Origin: Boswellia sacra
Lineage: Eukaryota; Streptophyta; Magnoliopsida; Sapindales; Burseraceae
NCBI GenBank assembly: GCA_013180625.2
Contig: SNVD02001388.1
Span: 82,618 to 146,617, forward strand
Length of the DNA: 64,000 bases
Direction of reading: 5' to 3'
Shown here: in pieces, positions 1-11,659 of the stretch
Numbering within the stretch: position 1 is the first letter of the stretch
Layout of the letters: the number at the start of each line of letters is the position of its first letter
Notes under the pieces: generated by a model
What the model saw: the letters and a program-made list of their open reading frames with translations, nothing else
Databases searched by the model: none
Told to the model about the DNA's origin: nothing
Program-made: the position numbers and the translations under genes

Positions 1-40
1 TAAAAACTATATACAGTCTCACAAATTCCATATGTCATAC
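1..40. other. Left flank and target-site duplication of the Tat element
   Basis: These bases precede the outer retrotransposon. Positions 36-40 read CATAC and the same five bases follow its other end at 25217-25221, so this is the target-site duplication. The flank is AT-rich and probably belongs to the intron of the ankyrin/PGG pseudogene whose exons resume after 25355; that link is inferred from position only. Confidence 0.7.
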
Positions 41-951
41 TGTTGGATGAAAAATTAGGACGACTAATGAAATTAATTTTTCAAGCCACATCACCAAGGC
101 ATAAAATTTTTCCTTGTACTTTAATTGGAATAACTGGTTCTTTTATCCTGCATGACAGCCTGAATCTTGGGATAGTGGATCCTTCATTATTGGTCTGGTC
201 GACAAGGACTTCATCATTACTCCTATTATTGAGAATTTCTGGTTGACCAGATAATTACATAGCAAGCGCCTTGCTTGGTCGACGAAGGATACGACTTCCA
301 ATTTCACCTCCAAAGATATTGCATGGCACAAGTTACTAAATCAAAGCCATCAATGTTAGAAAAAGTATTTAAAAGAACTGCTTCTCTTGAGTTTAATGAT
401 TATTTGCCAAGTTTGATAAAATTTAATAAAATATTAGAGGCACTAGATTCCATAGAAGCCTCTCTCTAGGTGTTTCCATGGCTCCAGGTGTCACTACCAA
501 CTCCCTTGCATATAGCATGGTGTCAACTAAGCTCCATGCATCTCACCACCTGTAAGCAAACTCTCCTATAAATATAGTCCTTGGCTACAAATGAAGGTTG
601 GAAAAAATTTCTCTCTCTCGAAACACTCTCTCTCTATCTCGTCTCCCCCTGGTAGACTAGAAATTTTCACTTCATAGTTAATCTCTGACTTGAGCATTGG
701 AGAATTATCGCCGGCAACACCATAGGCGCCTCTGACCCTTTATTTTCTATTTGTGTGTAGATCATATGAACTATTAGGGCCTTAGTTGATCAAAATATAG
801 TGACCATGTTGATGAACACGTGACCCAAAATTTTTCACTTTCCCATCCTTCTCTGCACACTCCACCATTGCCTTCTAGCTAAGTCAGGTTCTCCACAACA
901 AATACAAATTTTATCGGTGAACTGGAGGTCGACCGATTTTTAGCATCAATA
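41..951 (+). repeat. 5' LTR of the Tat element
   Basis: This segment matches 24304-25216 over its full length, with scattered substitutions and small indels. It starts TGTTGGATG (the other copy starts TGTGAGATG) and ends ATCAATA where the other copy ends ATCGACA, so the terminal CA has mutated here. A TATA-like TATAAATA lies at 567-574 and a CT-rich stretch follows at about 600-650, as expected for a plant LTR promoter and leader. Confidence 0.9.
567..574 (+). promoter_or_regulatory. TATA-like box in the Tat 5' LTR
   Basis: The octamer TATAAATA lies inside the 5' LTR, about 30 bases upstream of a CT-rich region. The 3' LTR copy near 24833 keeps ATAAATAT. Role inferred from position and motif. 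Confidence 0.5.
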
Positions 952-953
952 GT

Positions 954-969
954 TGGTGCTATCTGTGGG
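954..969 (+). other. Primer binding site of the Tat element
   Basis: TGGTGCTATCTGTGGG starts two bases after the 5' LTR. A TGG start fits pairing with the CCA end of a tRNA, and a similar TGGCGCC-TCTGTGGG string is usual after LTRs of Tat/Retand-type elements. Which tRNA it pairs with was not determined. Confidence 0.75.
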
Positions 970-997
970 AGTCTGACACAAAGCCATATATATCGCG

Positions 998-2400
998 ATG
1001 AGTGACCCAACAGTAGGGAATGTCCTAATTGAGGATCTCCATAGTGACCAAGAGCGATAAAAGGAAAAAGGTTACAACAACAAGATGCAATGGCTATTCA
1101 AGAACAATTGAGGCTTATGAACCAATAAAGTGTTCAAATGCAAACCCAAGCACAAGCTCTTGTTGTACGAGTGAAGAATGCTTTACATGTTGATGGTGAT
1201 GGGGCCTTGGTAAATGATCCAGGTGTGTCTGGTCAACCGCACGGTCTATTATTGGTGGGTAGAACGAGTGCAAGTAAGCACCGTGGTCGTGGAAAGAAAG
1301 GACCATATGATTCCGATCGATGCACCGGTAAAGCATTAGAAAATCGATCTCATCTTGACCATAGTCGCTCTGGTTGTTCAAAAACAAGAACGAGGGATGA
1401 TTTGGATGATAAAGACCTTAGACATTCCTTGGATTCGCGTCGTAAAAGTAAAAGGTGGCATGAGGAGCAAGAAGTGGATAAAACACAAGAGTAGTTAAGG
1501 CTGATGCGTGAAGAGTTGTGCACCTTGAAAGAGACACATAAAGAAAGAAATTTAGTGGAAGAAATCATGGGGGAATTAGAACCTCCTTTTACTCCTACAG
1601 TTACGAATTTCATACTACCAAGGAAATTCTCCATGCCTCAGATGGACATGTACAACAGGTTGGTCGACCCAGTAAAGCATATGAAGTTATTCAGAGAGAA
1701 CATGACGCTTCGACACGTTTCTAAGGATGCTATGTGCAAAGTCTTTCCTCTACCCTTGATTGGACCAGCCCGATCATGGTATTAGGGTCAAAGCCGGGTT
1801 CTATAGGTTCATTTTCTTAGCTTTCAATGATCCTGTGGCCTTAGATGGTATGATCAGTGGGATCAGGTCGAATAGGCTTTGGTGGGCAATATAAGATAAT
1901 ATGCCGACTTCATATGCTGTGATGTATAAGAAGGCTCAGACATATGCCCAAATTGAAGAAGAATTTGAGGTTTTAAAAGTCAGTCAACGAGGAGAGGGTA
2001 GTCGTTTTGGAGAATGGAAAAAAAATAGAAATGACAATTGGGGACCTTCAATAATTGATCGTCGTAGTTGATTAAGAGAAGCACCAACTATTGCCAAGGC
2101 AAATAAAATGGCAGAGGTCCAATATCTCCAATATACTCCGTTGAATGCCACTCGTGATGAGATTTTTGATGCTATCAAAGATAAGAATTTGTTAACTCGT
2201 CCTAAGCCTTTGAAATATGATCTTGGGTGACGAAACAAGAAAATGCATTGTGGTTTCCATAACGATCATGGTTATACCACTTCTGAATGCTTCGAGTTAA
2301 TGGAACAAATAGAGACTTTAATCCACAATGGATACTTGATAGTACATTGCACAAAGTGAGGTAGCAGAAAGATCAGGGAGGGGAAGGCATGCAAGGTCAA
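998..2400 (+). pseudogene. gag: Tat gag (decayed)
   Basis: A gag polyprotein would form the particle that packages element RNA. A start codon at 998 opens a short frame that is soon broken. The core retrotransposon gag domain is visible at 1504-1785, including the MKLFRENMTLRHVSKDAMCKVFPLPL segment in broken form and a PARSWY end. Its continuation runs through YAQIEEEFEVLK near 1950. A CGFHNDHGYTTSECFEL-like motif near 2250-2310, typical of the gag C-terminus in this lineage, is clear. Stops and frameshifts occur throughout. The flanking primer site and protease confirm the identity. Confidence 0.8.
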
Positions 2401-2408
2401 CCGAAAAA

Positions 2409-3050
2409 ATGATAGCTATTATTGATACAATTGTTGGGGGACCTGGTGTTGGAGGATATTCAAATTGTGCCTTAAAGGCTCATACAAAAGAGATGAGAAG
2501 GTGTGCAGCAACTTTAGAGGTTGGTGTGTCAACAGGGCCTGTGAAACAACCCTGCCTCTTCCATACTCCATTACTATTCATTGAAGAAGACACAAACAGT
2601 GTGTTTTTTCCTCATGATGATGCCTTAATAGTAACAATGACAATTGCCAATCGTGGTGTAAAACAAGTGCTAGTAGATACCAGGAGTTCTATAGATATAC
2701 TTTTCTTGGAAGCTTTCACTCGCATGGAATTGTCTAAAGACCAGCTCCAACCCAGTGAAGCCTTTTTGCAAGGTTTTATGGGAAATCATGTGACCCCTAT
2801 TGGTTTAATCCAATTAGCAATAACAATAGGAGATGGTCTTCATAAGAGAACTACCTTTATGAATTTCTTAGTGGTAGATTTTTCTAGCGCTTATAATGTT
2901 ATTCTTGGTCGACCAGCTCTAATCAACTTTAAGTTAGCAATCTCCATCTACCACTTGATAATGAAATTTCTTATCGAAGAAGGGGTGGGAGTTGTGCGAG
3001 GTGATCAAAAGTTGGCAAGATCTTGTTATGCCATTGCCATGAAAGAGTAG
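2409..3050 (+). pseudogene. pro: Tat aspartic protease region
   Basis: An open stretch of 213 residues carries the retropepsin-like region. The active-site motif is visible as VLVDTRSSIDILF about residue 95, where the usual DTGSS has Arg for Gly, which should abolish catalysis. The second conserved region, YNVILGRPALINF near residue 165, is the flap/ILG-type motif. The protein would cleave the gag-pol polyprotein. It sits directly between gag and reverse transcriptase, as expected. Confidence 0.8.
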
Positions 3051-3119
3051 GTTAAGAAGACTCTCTCGATCCATAATCCAACTCCAAGAGATAATGACGG
3101 TCGACCAGTTGAGGAACCT

Positions 3120-4080
3120 TTGCAAATTCATAATCTAGGTCCTACTGGCGAAGTTGAACCGGTTGGAGAGGTTCTATCAATCCAAAATCTGGATCCTAGA
3201 GATGACGAATTTGAACAAAGGGGAACGCCAGCTGAAGAATTGGAAACTGTGTTGATTGATGAGAATGACTCAAGGAAGATAATCAAGGTTGGTTCTTTAC
3301 TTTCCCCAGACACCTGTAGTAATTTAGAGAACTTCCTTAGAGAATATTCGGATGTGTTTGCTTGGTCGCATGTTGATTTGAGTGGCATTGATCCACAAAT
3401 TATAGTTTATAACTTATAAATTGACCTAACTTATAAACCTGTTAGACAAAAAAGAAGAGCATATGGCCAAGAAAAATACAGTGCTATGAAAAAATTAAGA
3501 GATTGACAAGCTCCTAGAAGCTGGCTTTATTAGAGAGGTTTTCTACCCAAATTGGCCAGCAAATGTGATAATGGTGAGGAAGTCTAATGATAAGTGGAGG
3601 ACGTGTATGGACCACAAAGATCTTAACAAGGCATGTCCGAAAGATAGCTTTCCCCTTCCAAAGATTGATCAGTTGGTCGACTCTACAACAGGACATGAAC
3701 TCCTAAGCTTTATAGATATTTTCTCCGGATACAACCAAATCAGCATGTATGAACCTGATAGGGAAAAAACCTCCTTCCTCATAGGTCATGGGATATATTG
3801 TTATAATGTAATGCCGTTTGGGTTGAAGAATGCTGGAGCTACATACTAGAGGTTGGTTAACAAGATGTTCCATGAACTCCTAAGCCATACCATGGAAGTC
3901 TATGTCGATGATATGCTAACCAAGTCAATGAGAGCGGATGATCATTGGGTCATTTAAAGCAAACTTTCAAAATTTTGTGAAAGTATGGCATGAAGTTAAA
4001 CCCTACCAAGTGTGTCTTCAAGAAAGTTTCTTGGTTTTATGGTCAACTAATGAGGGATAGAGGTTAACCTAGATCAAATT
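3120..4080 (+). pseudogene. RT: Tat reverse transcriptase
   Basis: This region encodes the polymerase that copies element RNA to DNA. Recognisable motifs in order are KWRTCMDHKDLNKACPKDSFPLP (in part, 3595-3660), SFIDIFSGYNQI near 3710, MPFGLKNAGATY near 3810-3846, and the catalytic YVDDM near 3900-3915. A TAG directly after GATY (3847-3849) replaces what is normally a CAG glutamine codon. Frameshifts split the domain before 3565 and after 3950. The protein upstream at 3120-3419 is the usual linker ending in the FAWSHVDLSGID motif. Confidence 0.85.
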
Positions 4081-4089
4081 AGCGCTATT

Positions 4090-4700
4090 ATGGAAATGAG
4101 GTCACCACGCAATATGAAGGAAGTCCAACATTTAACTGGCAGGATTGCAGCATTGAATAGATTTATTTCAAGGGCAATAGATAAATGCCAAACATTCTTT
4201 AAGGCCCTTAGAAAGGGCAAAGGCATGGAGTGGATTGAAGGATGTGAGCAAGCGTTTCTCCAATTAAAGCTTTACTTGACTAAACCATCTCTTCTAGCTA
4301 AACCCGTACAAGGGGAGACTCTAATGATATATCTGGTAGTCTCTCAATAGGCCACCAGCTTAGTCTTGGTCAAAAAGGAGGGAAAATCTTATTAGCCTAT
4401 TTATTATTCTAGTCATGCTATGTCTGATACTGAGAAGAGATAATCAACACTTGAAAAGTTAAAACTTGCGCTTATGATGCCAGCTAGAAAGCTTCGGTCG
4501 TACTTTCAAGCTCACTCCATCATTGTGCTCACAGACCAACAGTTGTGACAAGTACTATTGAGGCCAGAAATATTTGGTCGACTAGTGAAATGGTTTGTTA
4601 AATTGAGTGAATTCAACATAAGTTATCAACCACGCCTTGCTATCAAGGACTAAGCTATAACATACTTTATTATTGAATTTACTAGTCAAGAAACTGATGA
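4090..4700 (+). pseudogene. Tat RT connection and first RNase H region
   Basis: The frame opening at 4090 encodes the RT thumb/connection, with VQHLTGRIAALNRFISRA and the WIEGCEQAFLQLK motif that precedes RNase H in Ty3/gypsy elements. After a TAG at about 4348 the RNase H-like segment continues in pieces to about 4700, with many stops. Domain identity rests on motif order. Confidence 0.7.
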
Positions 4701-4728
4701 AGTTAAGGTTAACCAATATCAGTACACT

Positions 4729-5170
4729 TTGGTATTGTATATGGACGGAGCCTCTAATGCACAAGGTTGTGGAACTGGAATGGTTATCACAAGCCCTGAT
4801 GGTGGTGAGATGTGTTATGCTTTGAGATTCGAGTTCAAAGCTTCAAATAATGAATCTGAATATGAAACCTTTATTATTAGGTTAACAATGGCCCAAGTTT
4901 CAAAAGCATAAAAGTTATTGGTCTATAATGACTCGCAATTGGTTGTAGGACAAACCTTGTATGATTTCCAAGCAAGAGAGCCTAACATGATGGCCTATTT
5001 GGCTAAACCACAAGAGTTGATGCAGTCTTTTAATAAAGTCAAGGTCGAGCAGATTCGAAGGGTTGACAATCATCGTGCTGATATCTTGGCCAAGCTAGCA
5101 TCTACTACAGAAATGACACTTCCAGATTCCATGCTTGTTAAGTACATTACAAAGCCAAGTGTTGTTAAAA
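4729..5170 (+). pseudogene. Second (archaeal-type) RNase H of the Tat element
   Basis: RNase H removes the RNA strand of the RNA/DNA hybrid. Catalytic-type motifs are in order: LYMDGASNAQGCGTGMV (first Asp, 4735-4785), NNESEYE (Glu, near 4850), YNDSQLVVGQ (Asp, 4921-4950) and HRADILAKLAS (last Asp, 5070-5103). An extra RNase H after the RT-linked one is a known trait of the Tat lineage. A single TAA near 4909 breaks the frame between the second and third motifs. Confidence 0.8.
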
Positions 5171-6443
5171 GTGGCATTTAAGGAGGTGAATTTGGTTGAA
5201 GAAGACTCATGTTGGATGGATCCAATTATCAAATATCTAGTCGACGAAAAACTGCCAACTAATAAGTTAGAGTCAAGAAAGCTCTGTTATAAGTCAGCTA
5301 GATATACTATAGTTGATGGTGTCCTATATCGCAGAGGATTTTCTTTGCCATACGTAAGATGCCTTCGACCTAATGAAGCACTTTATGCAATGACGGAGAT
5401 CTACGAAGGAATTTATGGGAACCATTTCGGTGGACGAGCTTTAACTTTTAAGGCATTGAGACAAGGCTACTTTTGGCCAACGATGCATAAAGATGCTAAA
5501 AAGATGGTTAAGAGTTGTGATAAGTGTAAATGTTTACCAAGACACCTAGAAAACTACCTGAAAATTTAATAGTGAAGAGCAGTCCTTGGCCGTTTGCTTA
5601 ATAAGGGGTTGATCTACTTGGCCCGCTTCCATTAGGCAAAGGCCAAGTCAAATTCCTTGTTGTGGTTATGGATTACTTTACAAAATGAGTAGAGGCTCAG
5701 CCTTTAGCTCACATAACTGAGAAGGTCACTAACTTCATCTTTAAGTCAATAATATGTTGATTTAGCATTTTGTAGTGTATTGTCACTGATAACGAAAAGA
5801 AATTCGACAACAAAGAATTCAAGTGTTTGTGCAATGAGCTAGGGATTGCCAATTGTTTCTCATTGCCAGCCCACCCTCAAGCAAATGGGCAGGTCAAAGC
5901 AATCAACAAGATCATTAAGTTTAACTTGAAGACAAAACTAGAGAGCAAGAAAGGTGCGTGGGTCGATGAGCTTCCTAAAGTTTTGTAGGCCTACGAACCA
6001 CTAGAAGAACTGCCATTGGTGAAATCCCTTTCTCTATGGCATTTGGTTGTGAAGCTATGATCCCTATGGAGGTAGGAATGCCATCCCATACAGCCCATCA
6101 TTATGATCCTGTAGAGAATGTCCATCAGTTGAGTGCATGCCTAGATTTGTTCGAAGAAAAGAGGGACTTGGCCTAAGTTTGAGTTTTTGCTTACCAACAA
6201 AGAATCTCCAAGTATTATAATTCTAAGGTTAGGCAGAGGGGGTTTAAAGAAGGGGATCTTGTGCTAAAAAAAGTCATCCCGAATGTTGGTCAACTAGGTG
6301 GCTGTGCTCTAGAGCCTAATTGGGAAGGTCCATATCGCATTGAGTGAGTGGTTCGATCTAGGACTTACAAGCTTACTATTATGCTAGGAACAAAGGTGAA
6401 ACACCCATGGAATGCTAAAAACTTTAGAATGTACTATCAGTGA
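5171..6443 (+). pseudogene. INT: Tat integrase
   Basis: Integrase inserts the DNA copy into the genome. The zinc-binding region shows GNHFGGRAL and SCDKCKCLPR (5418-5545). The core shows DLLGPLPLGKGQVKFLVVVMDYF (in part, from 5610) and VTDNEKKFDNKEF near 5788. The third catalytic position reads NGQVKAINK near 5886, where Glu is normally found, so Lys replaces the catalytic Glu. Several TGG tryptophan codons are now TGA or TAG (for example near 5686 and 5986). The C-terminus ends in NAKNFRMYYQ before TGA at 6441-6443, as in complete Tat polyproteins. Confidence 0.85.
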
Positions 6444-6828
6444 TATCTGTTGTATGCTCCACTAAGCAGATCAATGAAGTACTTGTATGTTTCACCATGT
6501 AATTCAATAAAGTTGCAGTTTCTCAAATATAAATATGTTTGTTACACGCATATGAGAGATGTCTTCTTATAAGTAAAAAAAAAATAATAATAAAGAAGAT
6601 AAAGGCCTTGATTCCTTAGTCGACAAAAAGTAAGATACGTTAGTATCTCTATGAAAGTCGCAGATGACAAATTATCTTAAATGCTTGGTCGATGATGAAT
6701 TTGGTTTTGGTACTTCACCATTTAAGATTCCTAACACAATGTGGTAGGTCAACCAAGACCTTTACTTATTTTCTCCATTTAAAGTGCTAGAGCAATCATG
6801 GGCACGTGATGCCTAAGCTTAAAAGGTG
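6444..6828 (+). other. Spacer between Tat pol and minisatellite
   Basis: Non-coding element DNA with an A-rich run near 6578-6600. I see no gene. Confidence 0.5.
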
Positions 6829-6830
6829 AA

Positions 6831-7195
6831 CTGGCGTTCGAGGTACTCTTACCCAAATTCACTAGGTAAGGCAGACTGGTGCCTGAGGTACTCTTACCCA
6901 AATTCATCAGGAGCGACGATCTGGCACCCGAGATACTATTACCTAAATTCATCAGGTAAGGCAGAGTGGTGCCTGAGGTACTCTTACCCAACTTCACTAA
7001 GAGTGGTAATCCGATGCTTGAGGTACTATTACCCGAATTCACCAGAAAAAATTTCTAGCACAACATGGGCACACAATACCTAAGGCAGAGTTACCTTAAA
7101 GTTAGAAGGCGGACTGGCGCCCAAGGTATAATTACCCAAATTCACTAGGAGAGGCGATCCGACACTTGAGATACTATTACCCTAATTTACTAGGA
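6831..7195 (+). repeat. 45-bp tandem repeat (minisatellite) in the Tat element
   Basis: The phrase AGGTACTCTTACCC and its variants recurs at 6841, 6886, 6931, 6976 and 7021, an exact 45-bp spacing. After a gap two more diverged copies start near 7124 and 7169, again 45 apart. The period is a multiple of three and part of the array stays open in frame (RYSYPNS-type repeats). No known protein is recognised. Minisatellites in the long spacer after pol are common in Tat-type elements. Confidence 0.85.
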
Positions 7196-7733
7196 AAAAT
7201 TTCTAATACAACGTGATAGGTTGACCAAGATATTAGTTTATTTTATTGAAATGTTGAAGCAGCCACATGGTATGCGATGCCTAGGATATAACCACCTTAT
7301 ATTTTCGACTTGTAAGACTCGCTTGAGGTAAAATTACCTGCTATTTTAACGATTCGCCGTATAAAGTTTTTTACGTGATGTGTCTGGTTGACCAAGTCTG
7401 TTATATGTGATCACCCCCTAAAATGTTAACGTAATGGAAGACAATCTGGTCCCTACAATACAACTATATAATATTTGAATAGATTGCCAAGAGTGATATC
7501 TAAGTTAGCTTACTTGGTCTATCAAAATCCCTTTATTTAAAATCACTAGTTGGGATGACAACTCGATTGATAGGCGCATAATATATAAGGTATGCCAATT
7601 TGTATATCTTATGGTCAACCAAACCCTTATCTGGGAGTAGATAAAGATATCATGTGAAATATGAAGAAATAAAAATAATCAAAGTACTCCAGATAATATT
7701 CAAAATAAATTATAATTGCCTTGGTTCAATCTT
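7196..7733. other. Non-coding Tat spacer
   Basis: AT-rich element DNA between the minisatellite and the antisense ORF region. No gene, RNA or clear repeat was recognised. Confidence 0.5.
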
Positions 7734-10721
7734 CTAAACATAATAAAGTGAAGACATGTTCTCCAGAAGTAGATAAAACAAGACAATCAAGTTTGTTACG
7801 CTAACAAAAAAGTAAATCTCCTGGTCAAAGTGGACTATATAAAAAGCAAAAGTTTGGAAACCAACTACAAAAAGCTGATAGACATATGATGAAGAAAACA
7901 AGAGAATGGCCATGTGTTGCTTCCTAATGGCTCCCATTCCATCAACTCCGTTTGGACCATGCATCTCGCCCATATTGTCGGCTGTGATATTGTCATTAGC
8001 TTCATCTTTGTGGTCGACCTTACTTGTGTTGGTAACATCGTCCATGACATGAGCTCCACTTGCATCAGTAACCTTCTTAACACCGTTGGCTTCATTGGCA
8101 TCAACACCTTTCTCTGCATCATCAGCTCTGGTTGTATCAGCAACTTTACCTGCAACATTAGTTTCATTAATGTTGTTAGTCTCATATATACTACCAATAC
8201 TATTCAAGTTACAGATTTTACCTATAACACTGCCCTGTTAGCCTTGTCGACCTTATGAACATTGTCAGCATCGCCTACCACATTGGTGTTGTTGACCCCC
8301 TTAGTGTGTAAAGTCGAGTTGTTCCCTTGTATCTAGATAAGTGGGTCACTAGAAGGGTTGATGCTTTGGTTGTCATTCACCATGCCTTCTTCTTTATCTG
8401 GATCCTTGTCATGGAGTCTCATCCAAGATAAGTCAAGGTTAGGGTATTTTCCCTTAAACTCTTCACAACAAAATTCATACCCATCGACATAACCATCATC
8501 ATTGGCTTTGGTGATCTCAACCTTCAGTTTGTCAATCTCTTTGCTCAACTCAATAACCTTTCTCTCAGCTTCCCTGGCCCTCTTTTTCTCAAAATCCTTG
8601 GATTAGATGAGTAGTCTAGCTTGGAACTCTTGCTCTCTAAGGTTGTCTTTTTCTTCTTTGAGTGCTGTAATATATTTCTAGTTTTTTGCTTGGCACTGAT
8701 TAAGTTATATGTGAGTTCATGAATTTTTTGCTGTGCAAGGGAGAGTTCTTCAGCGGCCTTTTTCTTGGTTGCCTCAATTTCTGCCTTTAATTTTTCTATT
8801 TCAATTTTCAAGGCATCGACCTATTTATCACTTTTTTCAACCCGAGAAAAGCAACAGTGAGCCTCCCTCTGGTGGTGCTCTAATATGTAACTTGCTTGAT
8901 GAGCAAAGGTCAAATTATTAAGAGAGCTGTGAAAGGTGAACAAGAAGTAAAAAGAGGAAAAATGCAAACCTTTATTATCAACTCTTGAGCCTGGTTGTAT
9001 GCCTTATGCCTTGATTACTGGTCGACCTCTTAGGCAAATTCCTTGGTTACAGATTTCTTTGATCGATAAACTAAAGGAAGTAGATACCCAATCTTTTCAA
9101 CTTTTTCTGGTGTGACATAGGATTTTACACTTAGGGGAGATCATCTTGCCTAAACTCTGGTTGACTAAGGTGGATTTTTCATGTATCGATTCAGCATTAA
9201 CTTCTTCTACCTCGGAATCAATTGTATCCTTTCCTTGGGAGACTATTTGAGCAGTCAATGAAGCAATGTCAGCAAGGGCACTTGAACTAAGGGCTAGGTT
9301 TGATAAACCTGATTGGGACCTGGTTGACTGACTGATGTACTTCTTCTTGGGTTGAGTATCCTTTTCTCCCTGGTCGACCAGAGGTGGTAGTTCATTGCCC
9401 TTCTTTTCTCCAGTGTCAGCAATGGTCCTTTCTACCAAAGTCTTTCTTTTGGTGGCTTTGTTATGGCCAGATGCATCTCGCACAACTTGCTCTATTGATG
9501 CCTTTGCAGCCGTCCTCTTTGCCAAGATCCTACTATGCCTAGGGTCAACTTTACCAACAACCTCATGGGAGGCCTTACTCATCTCAGCACTGTGATATAC
9601 TTTTGGAGAGGCTGATCCTAATGGTGAATAAAACAAAAGCAAGTCAATATGAATAAAACAGGGTGAACAACATTGAAAAAAAAGGGAACAAAGAAAAGAT
9701 ATTTACCTGTTTGATCTCCATTATCTTCCAACTCGTCATAGTTTGAGTCGACCAACCCAACTCTGACAAGTGTCTTAGTTCTCAAGAGATAACCTTGCTT
9801 TCGCTTGTCGTCTGGAATGCTAAAAATATCAGTGATGAGGTTTAATGAATCAACACCTAGTAATGGTTAACTGGTGCTAAAATCTAAAAGGAAAAAATAT
9901 TGTTAAGAAGAGTCAATATAAATATAATGATGATATAAGCCTAATGAAATATTTGTGCCTAACCTGGGAGCTGGAAATTTCTCTCCACATAATATTTCTC
10001 CTTTCCTTCAACCAAAGTTTGGCCCCAATTGCCACTCACAAAGAACCATGGCTCCTCTCAATTCCTATTGGAAGTGGGATTATCTAAGACAGCTATTCCC
10101 ACACTACTCCATGTACCCACATAAAGCCATCCCTTTGTTTTTGGATAAGCTTTCATTAGATATAAGTAAAAAAACTCCTCAATGGTAATGTCTAGAAATT
10201 TCCTCATTTTCCATAAAGCATAGCAACCACAAAGTGCATGCCAGGTGTTAGGACCTAGTTAAGCAGGGGCAACACCTAAAAGATGGAGCATACGCCTAAA
10301 AAATGGTTAAATAGGGAGTCTAAGACCGTACGAGAAACAAGTGGAGTAAAGAGTTACATGACCAACTGGTGGATGAGTAGGTCTCTCCCCTTCCCTAGGT
10401 AAGCTAAGGAAAATGTCCTTTGGTATGCGATATTGTCTTCTAATCTCCTCCAAGTCTTTCTCCTCTAAAGTAGTGGGGGTCCCATTGATGGATCAGTCCA
10501 TATGGGGGTCATGAAAGGCCTGGCTTCTCTTAAGCCTACTTGCATTGCCTTGTGGAAGGGGAGTCTACCTCATCGACGCCCCTTGAAGGTCTCTTTGTGG
10601 ATGTTACATGTTTGATTCTAATAGCTTTAACTGTAATAGAGGTTTCAGAAGCCGCTATTTTGGCATCACTCATTGTTAAAGTCTTACTGCTCAACAATCC
10701 AATATTAGTTGAGGAATCCAC
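7734..10721 (-). pseudogene. Antisense ORF region of the Tat element (Transposase_28/PF04195-like)
   Basis: On the minus strand a broken coding region runs opposite to gag-pol. From its N-terminus: a short frame at 10721-10536; a conserved domain at about 10480-9960, readable with LEEIRRQYRIPKDIFLSLP, then GERPTHPPVGHVTLY, PNTWHALCGCYALW, LDITIEEFFYLYL and NPTSNRN; a lysine-rich region (9642-9097); a coiled-coil (8811-8545) rich in Glu, Lys and Ala; a DGYVDGYEFCCEEFKGKYPNLDLSWM-type motif (in part, near 8470); and an Asn/Asp-rich end (8207-7734). This order matches plant proteins annotated as putative gypsy-type transposon (PF04195), known as antisense ORFs in Tat/Grande-type elements. Several stops break it. 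Molecular role is unknown. Confidence 0.7.
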
Positions 10722-11350
10722 ACCGTTAGTTTTCTACAAAATTCTTGAGTGCTAACTTCAACCTCAAGATCAACAACCTTCGCATGCATGAAAGATTTAA
10801 AACCTAGAGAATTATTTTTTTTAAATTAGTTGGAGTGATCATGACTGAAAGTGATGGACAAGTCATAGATGAAGTAATCCTACTCAACTCAAATAGCATC
10901 ACAAACAATGTCAAATGCAGGCTGAAATTTATCCAAAAAAAATTGTGTGAAGCATCCACAACAAGTTCTCTATCTCTTCAAGGATACAAAGGAAAATATC
11001 ATCATCAAATTGTATGAATTCGAAGACTATGAACCTGGCTCTCCAAGACAAGCGAATCCTGATAGACATATCACAGAAAGTTAAGTTTTGAAAAAGCCAA
11101 TTGTAGCATCAAAGATATCCGAATGATGTCTTTGATGTCACTATCTACTTAGTATTCCCTTTAATAGCTACTAAAAAGAGGAAAAGAAAAAAAGAGATGT
11201 TCAAACATTGAAACTCGGAAGTAAGGCGGATCATAGCACATTAAGCTGAAGTGGTTCTCATTGCAAATCTGAAAGGTTATTAATGCTTCTCCAATTTCCT
11301 CTGATTTTCTATTATAATAATGAATTCAGTTGGAAGATTGAAGCACACAT
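10722..11350 (+). other. Tat 3' region left of the CACTA insertion
   Basis: Element DNA without a recognised gene. It ends with the CAT target duplication (11348-11350) of the CACTA insertion. A short plus-strand open frame at 10835-11017 looks like chance. Confidence 0.5.
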
Positions 11351-11363
11351 CACTACAAGAAAT
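11351..11363 (+). repeat. Left terminal inverted repeat of CACTA element 1
   Basis: CACTACAAGAAAT; inverted match at 15090-15102. The following 170 bases share several short phrases with the left end at 45428. Confidence 0.85.
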
Positions 11364-11659
11364 TTTCACATATTTATCACTTTGTATTTTTTTTTATTTG
11401 GTGTTTTTTGAAAAAAGCAAGAACTATAACATTAATATGAAAGTCAAACACATATTTTCTTCATACTTGTCACTCGTTATTTTGATTATATTACATATTT
11501 CTCACATTTTTAGATAGTGACAAGTAATTAACAAGTAATTAGGATACATATGAAAACAAATAAAGTATTTAAACTTAGAAGTAATTTTTAGGGGTGATTA
11601 TGATAAATTATAATATATTAGACTCCCATGTAATTTTTACAACCTATATAAACAAAACT

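Noticed and set aside
143..331. Minus-strand open frame in the Tat 5' LTR (and a match at 24406-24594)
   Set aside because: It is conserved only because the LTR is duplicated; there are no protein motifs and it lies in promoter DNA.
6831..7195. CRISPR array
   Set aside because: The repeats are contiguous with no unique spacers, and the DNA is from a plant.
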